Shown piece by piece: positions 31,463 to 39,224 of a stretch of 40,125 nt of DNA; positions within the stretch are counted from its first letter, which is position 1; the number at the start of each line of letters is the position of its first letter. Source of the stretch: Saprospiraceae bacterium (GTDB taxonomy: Bacteria > Bacteroidota > Bacteroidia > Chitinophagales > Saprospiraceae); assembly GCA_022841505.1 (NCBI GenBank), contig JALHRK010000016.1, positions 1 to 40,125 of the forward strand, in the 5' to 3' direction. The position numbers and the translations under genes are program-made. Below the pieces are notes generated by a model. It made no database searches. It was not told the origin of the DNA and saw only the letters and a list, made by a program, of their open reading frames with translations.

Positions 31463-32944
31463 TCAATCCTCATCTTCGTCAAATAAATCGTCGTCGCCGA
31501 GCATATTGGCCAGTACATCCCGGAAAGAAAAGCTGGATTCCAGGGTTTCTTTGCTCAAAATATTGAATGTGGCTAACCCGTGCAGGACTAACTCCATGTA
31601 GGTATAAACTTCGGGCCCCTGAATTTTCATGACTTGTTCCACCAATTTGCGCAAACCGGCTACCTTATCCAGAGCAGCATGAAAGTCGGCATCGCTGCAA
31701 TCGTTCATCAGGTCAATCGTATTTCCGCCGGCAAACCAGGCACGGGTTGCCCCGTACGGGTCGCGATCCTGTCCTTTTTTAAGGCGATCCGGGTTGGGAA
31801 AGTGTTCCAGAAACATCGTTTTGATGGCCTGATTCAACAAGACCATGGCCACGGCATAAGGCCCTTCCTGCTCGCCTTCATAGACCAATTCGACCTTGCC
31901 GGTAATGGCAGGCACGATGCCCCAGAAATCGGTGATCCGGGCCGATGTTTTGGTTTCTCCGTTGATGAGCATACGTCGTTCGGCGGTACTGACTAAGTTT
32001 TCGAAAGCAGAAATGCTCAAACGGGCCGACACGCCGCTTTTATCGTCCACCAATTCGCTGTCCCGGGCCTCAAAAGCAATGCGCTCCAGCAGAATGTGCA
32101 ACACTTCCGGCATGGCAATCGCCTCTTTTTGTTCCTCCGCTAATTGGGCTTCCTGCTTTGTGATGCGTTGGGCAATTTCTATGGTTTTTGGATAGTGGGT
32201 GAGGATCTGGCTTTCGATGCGGTCTTTCAGCGGCGTAATGATGCTGCCCCTGTTGGTATAATCCTCCGGGTTGGCCGTGAACAAAAATTCGATGTCCAAC
32301 GGTAAACGAAGTTTGAACCCGCGAATTTGCAAATCGCCTTCTTCCAGGATGTTAAACAAGGACACCTGAATGCGTGCCTGAAGGTCGGGCAACTCGTTGA
32401 TCACAAAAATGCTGCGGTGCGCCCGGGGTACCAGGCCAAAGTGGATGACCCGTTCGTCGGAGTAGGGGAGCTTGAGGGTCGCAGCTTTGATCGGGTCCAC
32501 ATCGCCAATCAGGTCGGCCACGCTCACATCAGGGGTCGCCAATTTTTCTACATACCGGGCGCTTCGGTGCAACCAGTCCACCGGCGTGGCGTCGCCCATT
32601 TCGGCAATGAGGTCTTTACCATACCTGGATAATGGCTGCATGGGATCGTCATTCAATTCGCTTCCGGCGATCACTGGCACGTACTCGTCGAGCAAATTAA
32701 TGAGCAACCTGGCGATCCGGGTCTTTGCCTGGCCGCGCAAACCAAGGAGCAGGATGTTGTGGCAAGACAAGACCGCTCGCTCGATATCGGGCAATACAGT
32801 ATCTTCAAATCCAATGATGCCTTCAAATACTTTTTCCTTCGATTTTAATTTACCGATCAGATTGGCTCTCAATTCTGCTTTGATAGAGCGCGGTTGGTAT
32901 CCACTTGCTTTCAGCTCGCCAAGTGTTACGGCCCGATTTGTCAT
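31463..32944 (-). CDS. MoxR/ChlI-like AAA+ ATPase
   Basis: A 493-aa AAA+ protein of the MoxR/magnesium-chelatase-like group. Walker A is unusual: G68-L-R-G-Q-A-K-T75 (Ala for the second Gly). The Walker B region reads IFVINELPDL with Asn for the usual Asp. ILEEGDLQIRGFKLRLPLDIEFLFTANPEDYTNRG includes the sensor region, and ITPLKDRIESQI follows. The C-terminal part is helical and ends in an acidic tail (DDDLFDEDED). Such ATPases usually act with a VWA-domain partner as a chaperone or activator; no VWA gene is adjacent. A chelatase role is unlikely from context. Start ATG at 32944 is clear. Confidence 0.85.
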   Translation of the reverse strand: MTNRAVTLGELKASGYQPRSIKAELRANLIGKLKSKEKVFEGIIGFEDTVLPDIERAVLSCHNILLLGLRGQAKTRIARLLINLLDEYVPVIAGSELNDDPMQPLSRYGKDLIAEMGDATPVDWLHRSARYVEKLATPDVSVADLIGDVDPIKAATLKLPYSDERVIHFGLVPRAHRSIFVINELPDLQARIQVSLFNILEEGDLQIRGFKLRLPLDIEFLFTANPEDYTNRGSIITPLKDRIESQILTHYPKTIEIAQRITKQEAQLAEEQKEAIAMPEVLHILLERIAFEARDSELVDDKSGVSARLSISAFENLVSTAERRMLINGETKTSARITDFWGIVPAITGKVELVYEGEQEGPYAVAMVLLNQAIKTMFLEHFPNPDRLKKGQDRDPYGATRAWFAGGNTIDLMNDCSDADFHAALDKVAGLRKLVEQVMKIQGPEVYTYMELVLHGLATFNILSKETLESSFSFRDVLANMLGDDDLFDEDED

Positions 32945-33068
32945 ATTGCTGTTGGGTTGGATGATTGAAATAAAGATTTTGAAACGTTTAAACCAAGGGA
33001 TAGTTTTTGAAAAGAAGGCCCGGCTTTGTTTTTTCTGCCCGGCATCTTCTACTTTACCTGAATTGGCT

Positions 33069-33076
33069 TACTTTTG
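33069..33076 (+). promoter_or_regulatory. Candidate -7 promoter element
   Basis: TACTTTTG matches TAnnTTTG exactly, 34 bp before the ATG of the Met-rich lipoprotein, a suitable distance for a short leader. No -33 element is seen at the usual spacing. Confidence 0.4.
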
Positions 33077-33110
33077 GGTTCAATTTATCGAAAATCTTAA
33101 ATATCCGACC

Positions 33111-33872
33111 ATGAAAAAATGGATGTTCCTGTTAGTATGTACCTGTTCGCTTTTCCTCACCGGGTGTATCAATATCCTGGAGGAAGTATTCCTGAACCGC
33201 GATGGTTCCGGCAAATACACGATTACCATGGATATGAGTGAAATGATGAGCAACCCGATGATGAAAGGAGCGTTGCAGGAAGCTGCCGAGGACGCGCCGG
33301 AAGGAACGCTCCCTGAAAAACTCGAAAAAGATACTGTCATGTACTTTACGAGTATGGCCAAGCCCGGCCAGTTGACAGCGGAAGACGCCCGTTTGTTAAA
33401 AGACGTTGTGATGAAGATGAAAATGAGCGAGTCAAAAAATGAAATGTTCATTACGATTGACATGCCCTTCAAGCAAATTGACGATTTGGCAAAAATTGGT
33501 GCAGCCATGCAGAAAATTCAACCCGAGGAAGGGGATGAAGCGGCTGGTGGTCCACTTGGCGGTATGGGCGCTATGGGCAGCATGGCCTCGTCTGAAAAGC
33601 AGTTTGAATTGAACAAAAAAACGTTGGTGCGTTTGCCGGTAGCTACTCAGGCTCAGATGATGAAAGAAATGTTTGGCGAAGAACAGATGGAAATGGCAAA
33701 AATGCTGTTCGGTTCTGCGACCCACAAAACGGTATATCACCTTCCGGGCAAAGTGAAAAAAGCGAAAATTGCCGGCGCAGTTGTGGATGGCAACACGGTA
33801 ACCGTAAGCAATGGGTTTATTGACATTCTGGAAGGCAAAGCCAAATTTGACGGTGAGATCAAATTCAAATAA
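33111..33872 (+). CDS. Methionine-rich lipoprotein of unknown function
   Basis: A 253-aa protein with a lipoprotein signal (MKKWMFLLVCTCSLFLTGC, Cys19). After a first part reading VFLNRDGSGKYTITMDMSEMM the chain is unusually rich in Met (MMSNPMMKGAL, MKMKMSESKNEM, GGMGAMGSMASS, QMMKEMFGEEQMEMAKMLFG), in helices and a Gly-rich linker. I do not recognise a family. Periplasm-facing anchoring is inferred from the signal. The frame continues open upstream to 32472, but the signal peptide fixes the start at 33111. It is followed after 3 nt by the next gene, so the two are probably co-translated. Confidence 0.85.
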   Translation: MKKWMFLLVCTCSLFLTGCINILEEVFLNRDGSGKYTITMDMSEMMSNPMMKGALQEAAEDAPEGTLPEKLEKDTVMYFTSMAKPGQLTAEDARLLKDVVMKMKMSESKNEMFITIDMPFKQIDDLAKIGAAMQKIQPEEGDEAAGGPLGGMGAMGSMASSEKQFELNKKTLVRLPVATQAQMMKEMFGEEQMEMAKMLFGSATHKTVYHLPGKVKKAKIAGAVVDGNTVTVSNGFIDILEGKAKFDGEIKFK

Positions 33873-33875
33873 GCC

Positions 33876-34301
33876 ATGATAGACAAACTCATGCGATCCT
33901 TGCAGGACGCGGGCGATCTGCTGCGCGATCAGGCAAACTCTTTCAAAGAAGGCGCCAAAGACAAAGGTTATCAGATCATTGATGACTGGCTGCAAATTTT
34001 TCCCAAACTGGAAATCTACGGGCTGGAAATCACCAGCTTTGCGCTGAGTGTGGCCATCAGTCCTTCTTTGGAGGTGGAATTGCGCGGCAAAAACGCCAAT
34101 TTTTCGCAGGAGCGCCTGCAGCAAATTCTCGATGAGAACAAAAAGAGCGCTGCCATGACTTCGGTTTTCAGCACCATCAAAACGGCGTATGCCCTGCACC
34201 GAAGGGCTTATGCGACGTTGCGGGATCCGCTGATCGTCAAAATCCGAATCCGCATCTCCCCTGAAATTAAGGTGATTATTGGAATGCCTACGATGGAGTA
34301 G
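33876..34301 (+). CDS. Conserved-looking small protein, function unknown
   Basis: A 141-aa protein with no signal peptide or membrane helix. The N-terminal third is amphipathic helix (MIDKLMRSLQDAGDLLRDQA), then beta-like segments (LEIYGLEITSFALSVAISPSLEVELRG) and a basic C-terminal part (IVKIRIRISPEIKVIIGMP). I do not recognise a family. It starts 4 nt after the stop of the Met-rich lipoprotein, so they probably function together. It is convergent with xisI across a hairpin. Confidence 0.75.
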   Translation: MIDKLMRSLQDAGDLLRDQANSFKEGAKDKGYQIIDDWLQIFPKLEIYGLEITSFALSVAISPSLEVELRGKNANFSQERLQQILDENKKSAAMTSVFSTIKTAYALHRRAYATLRDPLIVKIRIRISPEIKVIIGMPTME

Positions 34302-34322
34302 GGGACAATACTATGATATGAT

Positions 34323-34358
34323 GGTGGAAGGTTTTAAGCAACAGCAAAGCCTTCCACC
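34323..34358. terminator. Hairpin between convergent genes
   Basis: GGTGGAAGG (34323-34331) pairs with CCTTCCACC (34350-34358), nearly extended inward by TTT/AAA. Its right arm is made of the last xisI codons. A shared bidirectional terminator is plausible; no long T-run follows. Confidence 0.5.
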
Positions 34359-34678
34359 CACTCTCGTTCGATGGGAGATTTAAAACCTAATACAATATCT
34401 TGTTGTGAAATACCGCGCTTGATCAGTTCGGTGGCAATGGAAAGATCCGTTCCATCATGCTGTATCCACACCTTGCCATCTTGTTTTACGTCAATATGCA
34501 CAAAACTCCCGTAGTGCCACTGACGGTTGTGCCATCCTACTGACATAAGGACATAGTGGCCTTTTTTTGGATCTGTAATAATTTGGGTTTCAATGTCTTT
34601 GAAGGAAGGGTTCGCGATGCTCCCAATCTCCTCGACAAGTTTTTGCACGATGTTATTATGAGCTGTTACCTTATCCAT
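34334..34678 (-). CDS. xisI: XisI family protein
   Basis: A 114-aa protein matching XisI, first known as a factor controlling excision of the fdxN element in Nostoc/Anabaena. Family blocks are FKDIETQIITDPKKGHYVLM, VGWHNRQWHYGSFVHIDVK, GKVWIQHDGTDLSIATELI, GISQQDIVLGF and a C-terminal EGFAVA. It appears intact. Its start overlaps the end of the xisH reading frame by 13 nt, the usual gene order. No XisF-type recombinase or excision element is visible, so its present role is unknown; in many genomes xisH/xisI pairs occur far from any such element. Confidence 0.9.
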   Translation of the reverse strand: MDKVTAHNNIVQKLVEEIGSIANPSFKDIETQIITDPKKGHYVLMSVGWHNRQWHYGSFVHIDVKQDGKVWIQHDGTDLSIATELIKRGISQQDIVLGFKSPIEREWVEGFAVA

Positions 34679-35083
34679 CTTTTTATAATTGGATTGAATT
34701 CGTCGTAAATTAGGATGCTAATTCCAGTATCTTCCATGAGTTCCACAAAGAATACTTCCTGAAAAAAACGATCGTAGAAAACTGCAGGAATAGCCAGATA
34801 CAGTTTGCGATCAGGTTCCTCTTTTTTCAGGGCAAGTCGGTATCGAATAAACTGCCCGGTGGCTTGATCCAAATCTTGTAAATCGGACATTCCTGAAAAC
34901 GTCTTGATCTCTACGGCAATTTTATCATTACCCCGTTGCGCTCCTAATTATAAGGCGTTCAGCACCAAGGTCGATGTACGCCTTACGACCACCCATGGGT
35001 ACCTGATATGGATCAGCCGTAATTGTCCACCCATCGTTTTCAAGCGCTTGACGCACAAGGTTATGAAATTTGTCTCTTGCCAT
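34666..35083 (-). pseudogene. xisH: xisH interrupted by a frameshift
   Basis: Two frames together make one XisH protein. The N-terminal part (35083 to 34928, MARDKFHNLVRQALENDGWT to GAERLI) ends at a TAA soon after the break. The C-terminal part (GAQRGNDKIAVEIKTFSG to VKRWIR-like NPIIKRWIR, ending 34666) lies in the +1 frame. The break falls at the CTTATAATTAGGAGCG segment on the minus strand; removing four bases (ATTA) would restore a family-typical LIGAQRGN. The intact protein would carry D38 in YIDLGAE and VEIK, resembling a PD-(D/E)xK nuclease core. No classic slippery heptamer is seen. A sequencing error is possible. Confidence 0.85.
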
Positions 35084-35155
35084 GTCCTTGTAATTACACA
35101 AAAATAAGGGTAAAAAGTGAGTTTTGCGCAAGAATTATTGCTATCGCCAGGTGAC

Positions 35156-35872
35156 TTACAACCCAAGCACATCTTTCATCTCAAAACACCCTTCCTTTCC
35201 TACAATCCACTCCGCTGCAACCAGCGCCCCGTGTGCAAACCCTTCCCGGGAATGCGCCTCGTGCCGAATCGTAATGGTGTCAATTGCACTGGTGTAACGG
35301 ACCTCGTGGGTGCCAGGGACCTCGCCGGATCTTTCAGAAAGGATGGACAATTCGTCCGGAGCGCCTGAAGCCGTATTTACCCATTTTTGTTTTTTCGGAA
35401 GGGCGGCCATCAGGTCTTCTGCCAGCGTAATTGCGGTGCCGCTTGGCGCATCCAATTTATGGATGTGGTGAATTTCAAGCAAACTGGGTGCGTATTGCGG
35501 ATAATTGGTCATCAACCGGGCCAATTGCCGGTTCAGGGCAAAAAATAGATTCACCCCCACACTGAAATTGGAAGCGTACAAAAAAGCGCCTTTGCGATCC
35601 AGACAAATCGCTTTTACGTTTTCAAGTTTGTCCAACCAGCCCGTGGTGCCACAAATGACCGGCACGCCAGCTTCTAAGCAACGACAAATATTGTCGTAGG
35701 CACTTTCCGGCCTGGAAAACTCAATGGCAACGTCCACCGCCTTCAACCGGTCTGCATTTAAGTCTTCGGTGTTGCCCCGGCCTATTTTTAAAACGATCGA
35801 ATGCCCGGCTGCAAGGGCTATGCGCTCGATGGTTTTTCCCATTTTCCCGTAACCGATGAGGGCGATGTTCAT
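35156..35872 (-). CDS. dapB: 4-hydroxy-tetrahydrodipicolinate reductase
   Basis: A 238-aa NAD(P)H-dependent enzyme of the lysine/diaminopimelate pathway. The N-terminal Rossmann motif is LIGYGKMGKTIE. Others are IEFSRPESA, CGTTGWL, YASNFSVGVNLF and the catalytic/substrate block EIHHIHKLDAPSGTAI (His-His and Lys-x-Asp). The C-terminal part has IRHEAHSREGFAHGALVAAEWI. It is slightly shorter than proteobacterial DapB (around 270 aa), as usual for Bacteroidota. It lies downstream of mutS on the same strand, separated by a heptamer repeat region. Confidence 0.95.
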   Translation of the reverse strand: MNIALIGYGKMGKTIERIALAAGHSIVLKIGRGNTEDLNADRLKAVDVAIEFSRPESAYDNICRCLEAGVPVICGTTGWLDKLENVKAICLDRKGAFLYASNFSVGVNLFFALNRQLARLMTNYPQYAPSLLEIHHIHKLDAPSGTAITLAEDLMAALPKKQKWVNTASGAPDELSILSERSGEVPGTHEVRYTSAIDTITIRHEAHSREGFAHGALVAAEWIVGKEGCFEMKDVLGL

Positions 35873-35878
35873 GCTGGT

Positions 35879-36008
35879 GATTTGAAAATTTGAAATTTGA
35901 GGATTAAAACAAGGTTAAAGGTTAAAGTAGAAAGTATAAAGGAGGATACGTAATATCATGGTGAGAACGAAATCTCTCTTTTAACCTTTCTCCTTTAACC
36001 TTATTTTC
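35879..36008. repeat. Heptamer-periodic inverted repeat (GGTTAAA/GGAGAAA)
   Basis: Left side from 35879, ten units of seven bases: gatttga, aaatttg, aaatttg, aggatta, aaacaag, gttaaag, gttaaag, tagaaag, tataaag, gaggata. Right side (35974-36008): ctctctt precedes ttaacct, ttctcct, ttaacct, tattttc in the same 7-base step. The two sides are roughly complementary (AAGGTTAAAGG against CCTTTAACCTT). It fills the 137-bp gap between mutS and dapB, reaching almost to both. No T-run after the stem on either strand makes it a typical terminator. Confidence 0.75.
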
Positions 36009-36009
36009 A

Positions 36010-38673
36010 TCAATCTTCTTCCACCATTTTTTTTAACTCGCTCAGGCGCATCATGCATTCGATGGGGGTCATGCCGTTGAGGTCGAGTGCAGACAGGGCC
36101 GCTCGAATTTTTCCAACGGAAGGATCCACGGTTTCAAAAATACTGAGCTGGATGGCTGGATCTACAGAGATGGCGCCGGTTTTGGCTTTACGCACTTTAG
36201 GCCCCTGCGCTTTGTCGCTGTCGGTTTCGATGTGCTTTTGCTCCAATTGTTCCATGATCTGCCCGGCCCGTTCCACAATAGGTTTGGGCATGCCCGCCAT
36301 TCGGGCCACATGGATGCCAAAACTGTGCTGACTACCGCCCGGCACGAGTTTGCGCAGAAAAACAACTTTTTGGCCGAGTTCTTTCACGGCCACGTTGTAG
36401 TTTTTGATCCGGGGCAATTTGCCTTCCAGTTCGCTCAGCTCGTGGTAGTGCGTTGCAAACAGGGTTTTCGGGCGGGCAAACCCGTTGTTGTGCAAATACT
36501 CTGCAATGGCCCAGGCAATGGAAATGCCGTCGTAGGTGCTGGTGCCCCGGCCAATTTCATCTAAAAGAATCAGGCTCCGGTCCGACACATTATTCATGAT
36601 GCTGGACGTTTCATTCATTTCCACCATGAACGTTGATTCGCCGGAAGATATATTATCAGAGGCACCAACGCGGGTGAAAACTTTGTCTAATAAGCCGATG
36701 CGCGCGCTTTTTGCCGGAACAAAGCTGCCCATTTGGGCCATCAGGCAAATCAGGGCAGTCTGGCGCAGCAAGGCCGATTTTCCGGCCATATTGGGGCCGG
36801 TAATCATCAGAATCTGTTGGTCTTCGTTGTCTAAAAAAACATCGTTGGGCACATATTCCACGCCGGGTTCCAATTGCTGTTCAATGACCGGATGCCTCCC
36901 CGCTTTGATGTCAATCACTAATGAATCATCCATTTGTGGGCGGCAGTACTGGTTTTTTTCGGCAATTCTGGCAAACGCAATCAGGCAATCCAATTGGGCG
37001 ATCAGCGCAGCATTGTGCTGCACCGGCTGGATGTAGTCGTTCAGTGAAAGGACCAATTGTTCAAAAAGCCGGACTTCCAATTCCAGAATCCGTTCTTCTG
37101 CACCCAGAATTTTCGCCTCCAGGGTTTTCAGTTCTTCTGTGATGAAGCGCTCGCCATTGCTGAGCGTTTGCTTGCGGATCCATTCGGGCGGCGTTTGGTC
37201 TTTGTATTTGTTCGTCACTTCCAGGTAATATCCGAAAACGCTGTTAAATCCGATTTTCAAACTGGAAATGCCGGTACGCGTGATTTCTGCCTGCTGGATT
37301 TCTAGCAGCAATTCTTTGCTGTTGTTGATGACGTGCCGCAATTCGTCCAATTCCGGGGAACATCCTTCGGCGATGACGCCACCTTTGGCAATATTGACGG
37401 GCGGTTCTTCCACCAATTGCCGTTCGATTTCCTGGCGCAGCAAATGGCAGGGATTCAACCCTTCGGCTACTTTTTGTAAAAACAGGTTGTCGCTTGTCGC
37501 TAAAGCATTTTTGATGGGCTCGATGGCGCTCAATGCCCGCTTGAGCTGTACGGCTTCCCTTGGATTGATTTTGCCAAGCGGGACTTTAGAAATCAACCGC
37601 TCTAAGTCGCCAATCTGCCGGATTTGGTGTTCAATATCCGCACGCAGCGTTTGTTCTTTTAAAAAATACCCGACCATATCCAACCGGGCTTCGATGGCTT
37701 GCTGCGACTTCAGGGGCAACACAACCCACTTTTTGAGCAGGCGCGCGCCCATGGGCGAAATGGTATGATCCAGAATCTGCAACAAAGACACCCCGGTTTC
37801 GTGGGGTGAACGGATCAGTTCTAAATTCCGGATGGTGAAACGGTCTAACCACACATATTTTTCCGGCTGAATCCTGCTGAGGGCGCTGATGTGGCGCAGG
37901 TTTCTGTTTTCTGTTGTCGCCAGATAATGCAGCGCACCGCCAGCTGCGACCTGGGCCAATTCCAGTTCTTCCACCCCAAAACCTTTCAGGCCATGCACTT
38001 CAAAGTGGGCCAGTAGTTTTTCGCGGGCGTAGTCTATGGTATAAATCCAGTCGTCGAGCGCAAACGTGTAATGGCGGTCTCCAAAACGCCGTTCAAACTC
38101 TTTTTTGGCGCCTTTTGAAAACAAGACCTCGGAAGGATTAAAGCTTTGCAGCAGTTTGTCGGCGTAAGAAAAATCGCCTTCACAAACTAAAAATTCGCCG
38201 GTCGAAATGTCTAAAAAAGCCATTCCCAGCATGTCGTTTTTACCAAAATAAAGGGAAGCGAGGTAGTTGTTGGTTTTGTGATCGAGTAGTTTGTCGTCTA
38301 CCGCGACGCCAGGCGTGACCACTTCCGTTACCCCGCGTTTCACAATTTTTTTCAGCGGACTCGGCTTCTCCAACTGTTCGCAAATGGCCACCCGGTAGCC
38401 TGCGCGCACCAACCGCGGCAAATACAAATCTACCGAATGAAAAGGGAAACCGGCCAATTCCACGTCGGCACCGCCATTGTTTCGTTTGGTGAGTACAATG
38501 CCGAGGGCTTTGGATGCTGCAATGGCGTCTTCGCCGAAAGTTTCATAAAAATCACCCACGCGAAACAGCAGGATGGCGTCCGGATATTTTGTTTTTACCG
38601 TTGCATACTGCTGCATCAGTGGCGTCACTTTGCCGGGCTCGTCGGTGGTTGTCGTTAATTTTTCTTTTGCCAA
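36010..38673 (-). CDS. mutS: DNA mismatch repair protein MutS
   Basis: An 887-aa MutS1. The mismatch-contact motif F-x-E is F42-Y-E44 in RVGDFYETF. Connector, lever and clamp regions follow in normal order. The ATPase has Walker A TGPNMAGKSALLRQ (about 623-636), SGESTFMVEMNETSSIMNN, Walker B LILLDEIGRGTSTYDG and the signature FATHYHEL. The C-terminal region (ECMMRLSELKKMVEED) carries the dimerisation-type helices. It recognises mispaired bases and recruits MutL. The start codon appears to be TTG at 38673, since the conserved TPLMQQY segment needs the residues upstream; ATG at 38619 would cut this. It diverges from the ferredoxin gene. Confidence 0.97.
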   Translation of the reverse strand: MAKEKLTTTTDEPGKVTPLMQQYATVKTKYPDAILLFRVGDFYETFGEDAIAASKALGIVLTKRNNGGADVELAGFPFHSVDLYLPRLVRAGYRVAICEQLEKPSPLKKIVKRGVTEVVTPGVAVDDKLLDHKTNNYLASLYFGKNDMLGMAFLDISTGEFLVCEGDFSYADKLLQSFNPSEVLFSKGAKKEFERRFGDRHYTFALDDWIYTIDYAREKLLAHFEVHGLKGFGVEELELAQVAAGGALHYLATTENRNLRHISALSRIQPEKYVWLDRFTIRNLELIRSPHETGVSLLQILDHTISPMGARLLKKWVVLPLKSQQAIEARLDMVGYFLKEQTLRADIEHQIRQIGDLERLISKVPLGKINPREAVQLKRALSAIEPIKNALATSDNLFLQKVAEGLNPCHLLRQEIERQLVEEPPVNIAKGGVIAEGCSPELDELRHVINNSKELLLEIQQAEITRTGISSLKIGFNSVFGYYLEVTNKYKDQTPPEWIRKQTLSNGERFITEELKTLEAKILGAEERILELEVRLFEQLVLSLNDYIQPVQHNAALIAQLDCLIAFARIAEKNQYCRPQMDDSLVIDIKAGRHPVIEQQLEPGVEYVPNDVFLDNEDQQILMITGPNMAGKSALLRQTALICLMAQMGSFVPAKSARIGLLDKVFTRVGASDNISSGESTFMVEMNETSSIMNNVSDRSLILLDEIGRGTSTYDGISIAWAIAEYLHNNGFARPKTLFATHYHELSELEGKLPRIKNYNVAVKELGQKVVFLRKLVPGGSQHSFGIHVARMAGMPKPIVERAGQIMEQLEQKHIETDSDKAQGPKVRKAKTGAISVDPAIQLSIFETVDPSVGKIRAALSALDLNGMTPIECMMRLSELKKMVEED

Positions 38674-38698
38674 GATGCTTATGATTTTTCAAACTGGC

Positions 38699-38706
38699 CA
38701 AAGATA
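38699..38706 (-). promoter_or_regulatory. Candidate -7 element for mutS
   Basis: On the minus strand the sequence reads TATCTTTG, an exact TAnnTTTG match 26 bp before the mutS start. With the next element it forms a perfect 9-bp inverted repeat, CAAAGATAA (38699-38707) and TTATCTTTG (38719-38727). Confidence 0.5.
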
Positions 38707-38719
38707 AGGAATATCGCTT

Positions 38720-38727
38720 TATCTTTG
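38720..38727 (+). promoter_or_regulatory. Candidate -7 element for ferredoxin gene
   Basis: TATCTTTG, an exact match to TAnnTTTG, 54 bp before the ferredoxin ATG. It mirrors the mutS element 11 bp away, so the two promoters would overlap back to back and may compete for RNA polymerase. Confidence 0.5.
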
Positions 38728-38781
38728 CGCCCGCAAACCATTAAGGTTGGCAAGTGTTTAAAGAAAAAATAAGCGGAAGAT

Positions 38782-39129
38782 ATGGCCATCATGATTACGG
38801 ATGAGTGCATCAATTGCGGCGCCTGTGAACCGGAGTGTCCAAATAATGCCATTTATGAAGGCGGCGTGGAATGGGCCATTGCCGACGGCTCGACAGTAGA
38901 GGGCGTTTATGTGCTCGAAGACGGAAGAACTGTGGAGGTGAAAGCCAAGCAGGCGCCTGTTTCAGATGATTTTTATTTCATTGTTCCCGATAAGTGCACC
39001 GAATGTGTGGGCTTCCACGAAGAGCCCCAATGTGCGGCGGTTTGTCCGGTGGATTGTTGTGTTCCGGATCCGGAAAGGGTGGAAAATGAGGAGATTTTGC
39101 TGGGACGGAAAGAGCGGCTACATTTGTAG
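38782..39129 (+). CDS. Ferredoxin with two 4Fe-4S motifs
   Basis: A 115-aa ferredoxin, a soluble low-potential electron carrier. The first cluster motif is C9-I-N-C12-G-A-C15-E-P-E-C19-P. The second is C72-T-E-C75, an insert GFHEEPQ, then C84-A-A-V-C88-P with further C92/C93. Between them is a 50-residue loop with ADGSTVEGVYVLEDGRTVEV. This two-part pattern with PVDCCVPD is typical of the Bacteroidota 8Fe (or 7Fe) ferredoxins that serve pyruvate or 2-oxoacid oxidoreductases. Partner enzymes are not in the window. The ATG at 38782 has an AGGA-like GGAAGA sequence just upstream. Confidence 0.93.
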   Translation: MAIMITDECINCGACEPECPNNAIYEGGVEWAIADGSTVEGVYVLEDGRTVEVKAKQAPVSDDFYFIVPDKCTECVGFHEEPQCAAVCPVDCCVPDPERVENEEILLGRKERLHL

Positions 39130-39224
39130 TACAGAGCGATTTTTCTTTATTAACTTTGTTATAGGTTGCTGACGGATCATGCCAGCAAGGTGGTTGAAAG
39201 TTCCTTTCACGCAAAAACAAAGTT

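Noticed and set aside
32472-33110. N-terminal extension of the Met-rich lipoprotein
   Set aside because: This open frame runs antisense through the AAA+ gene. A clear lipoprotein signal peptide begins at 33111.
34928-34945. Programmed frameshift in xisH
   Set aside because: No slippery heptamer of the A_AAA_AAG type and no downstream pseudoknot is evident at the break. A small insertion explains the shift more simply.
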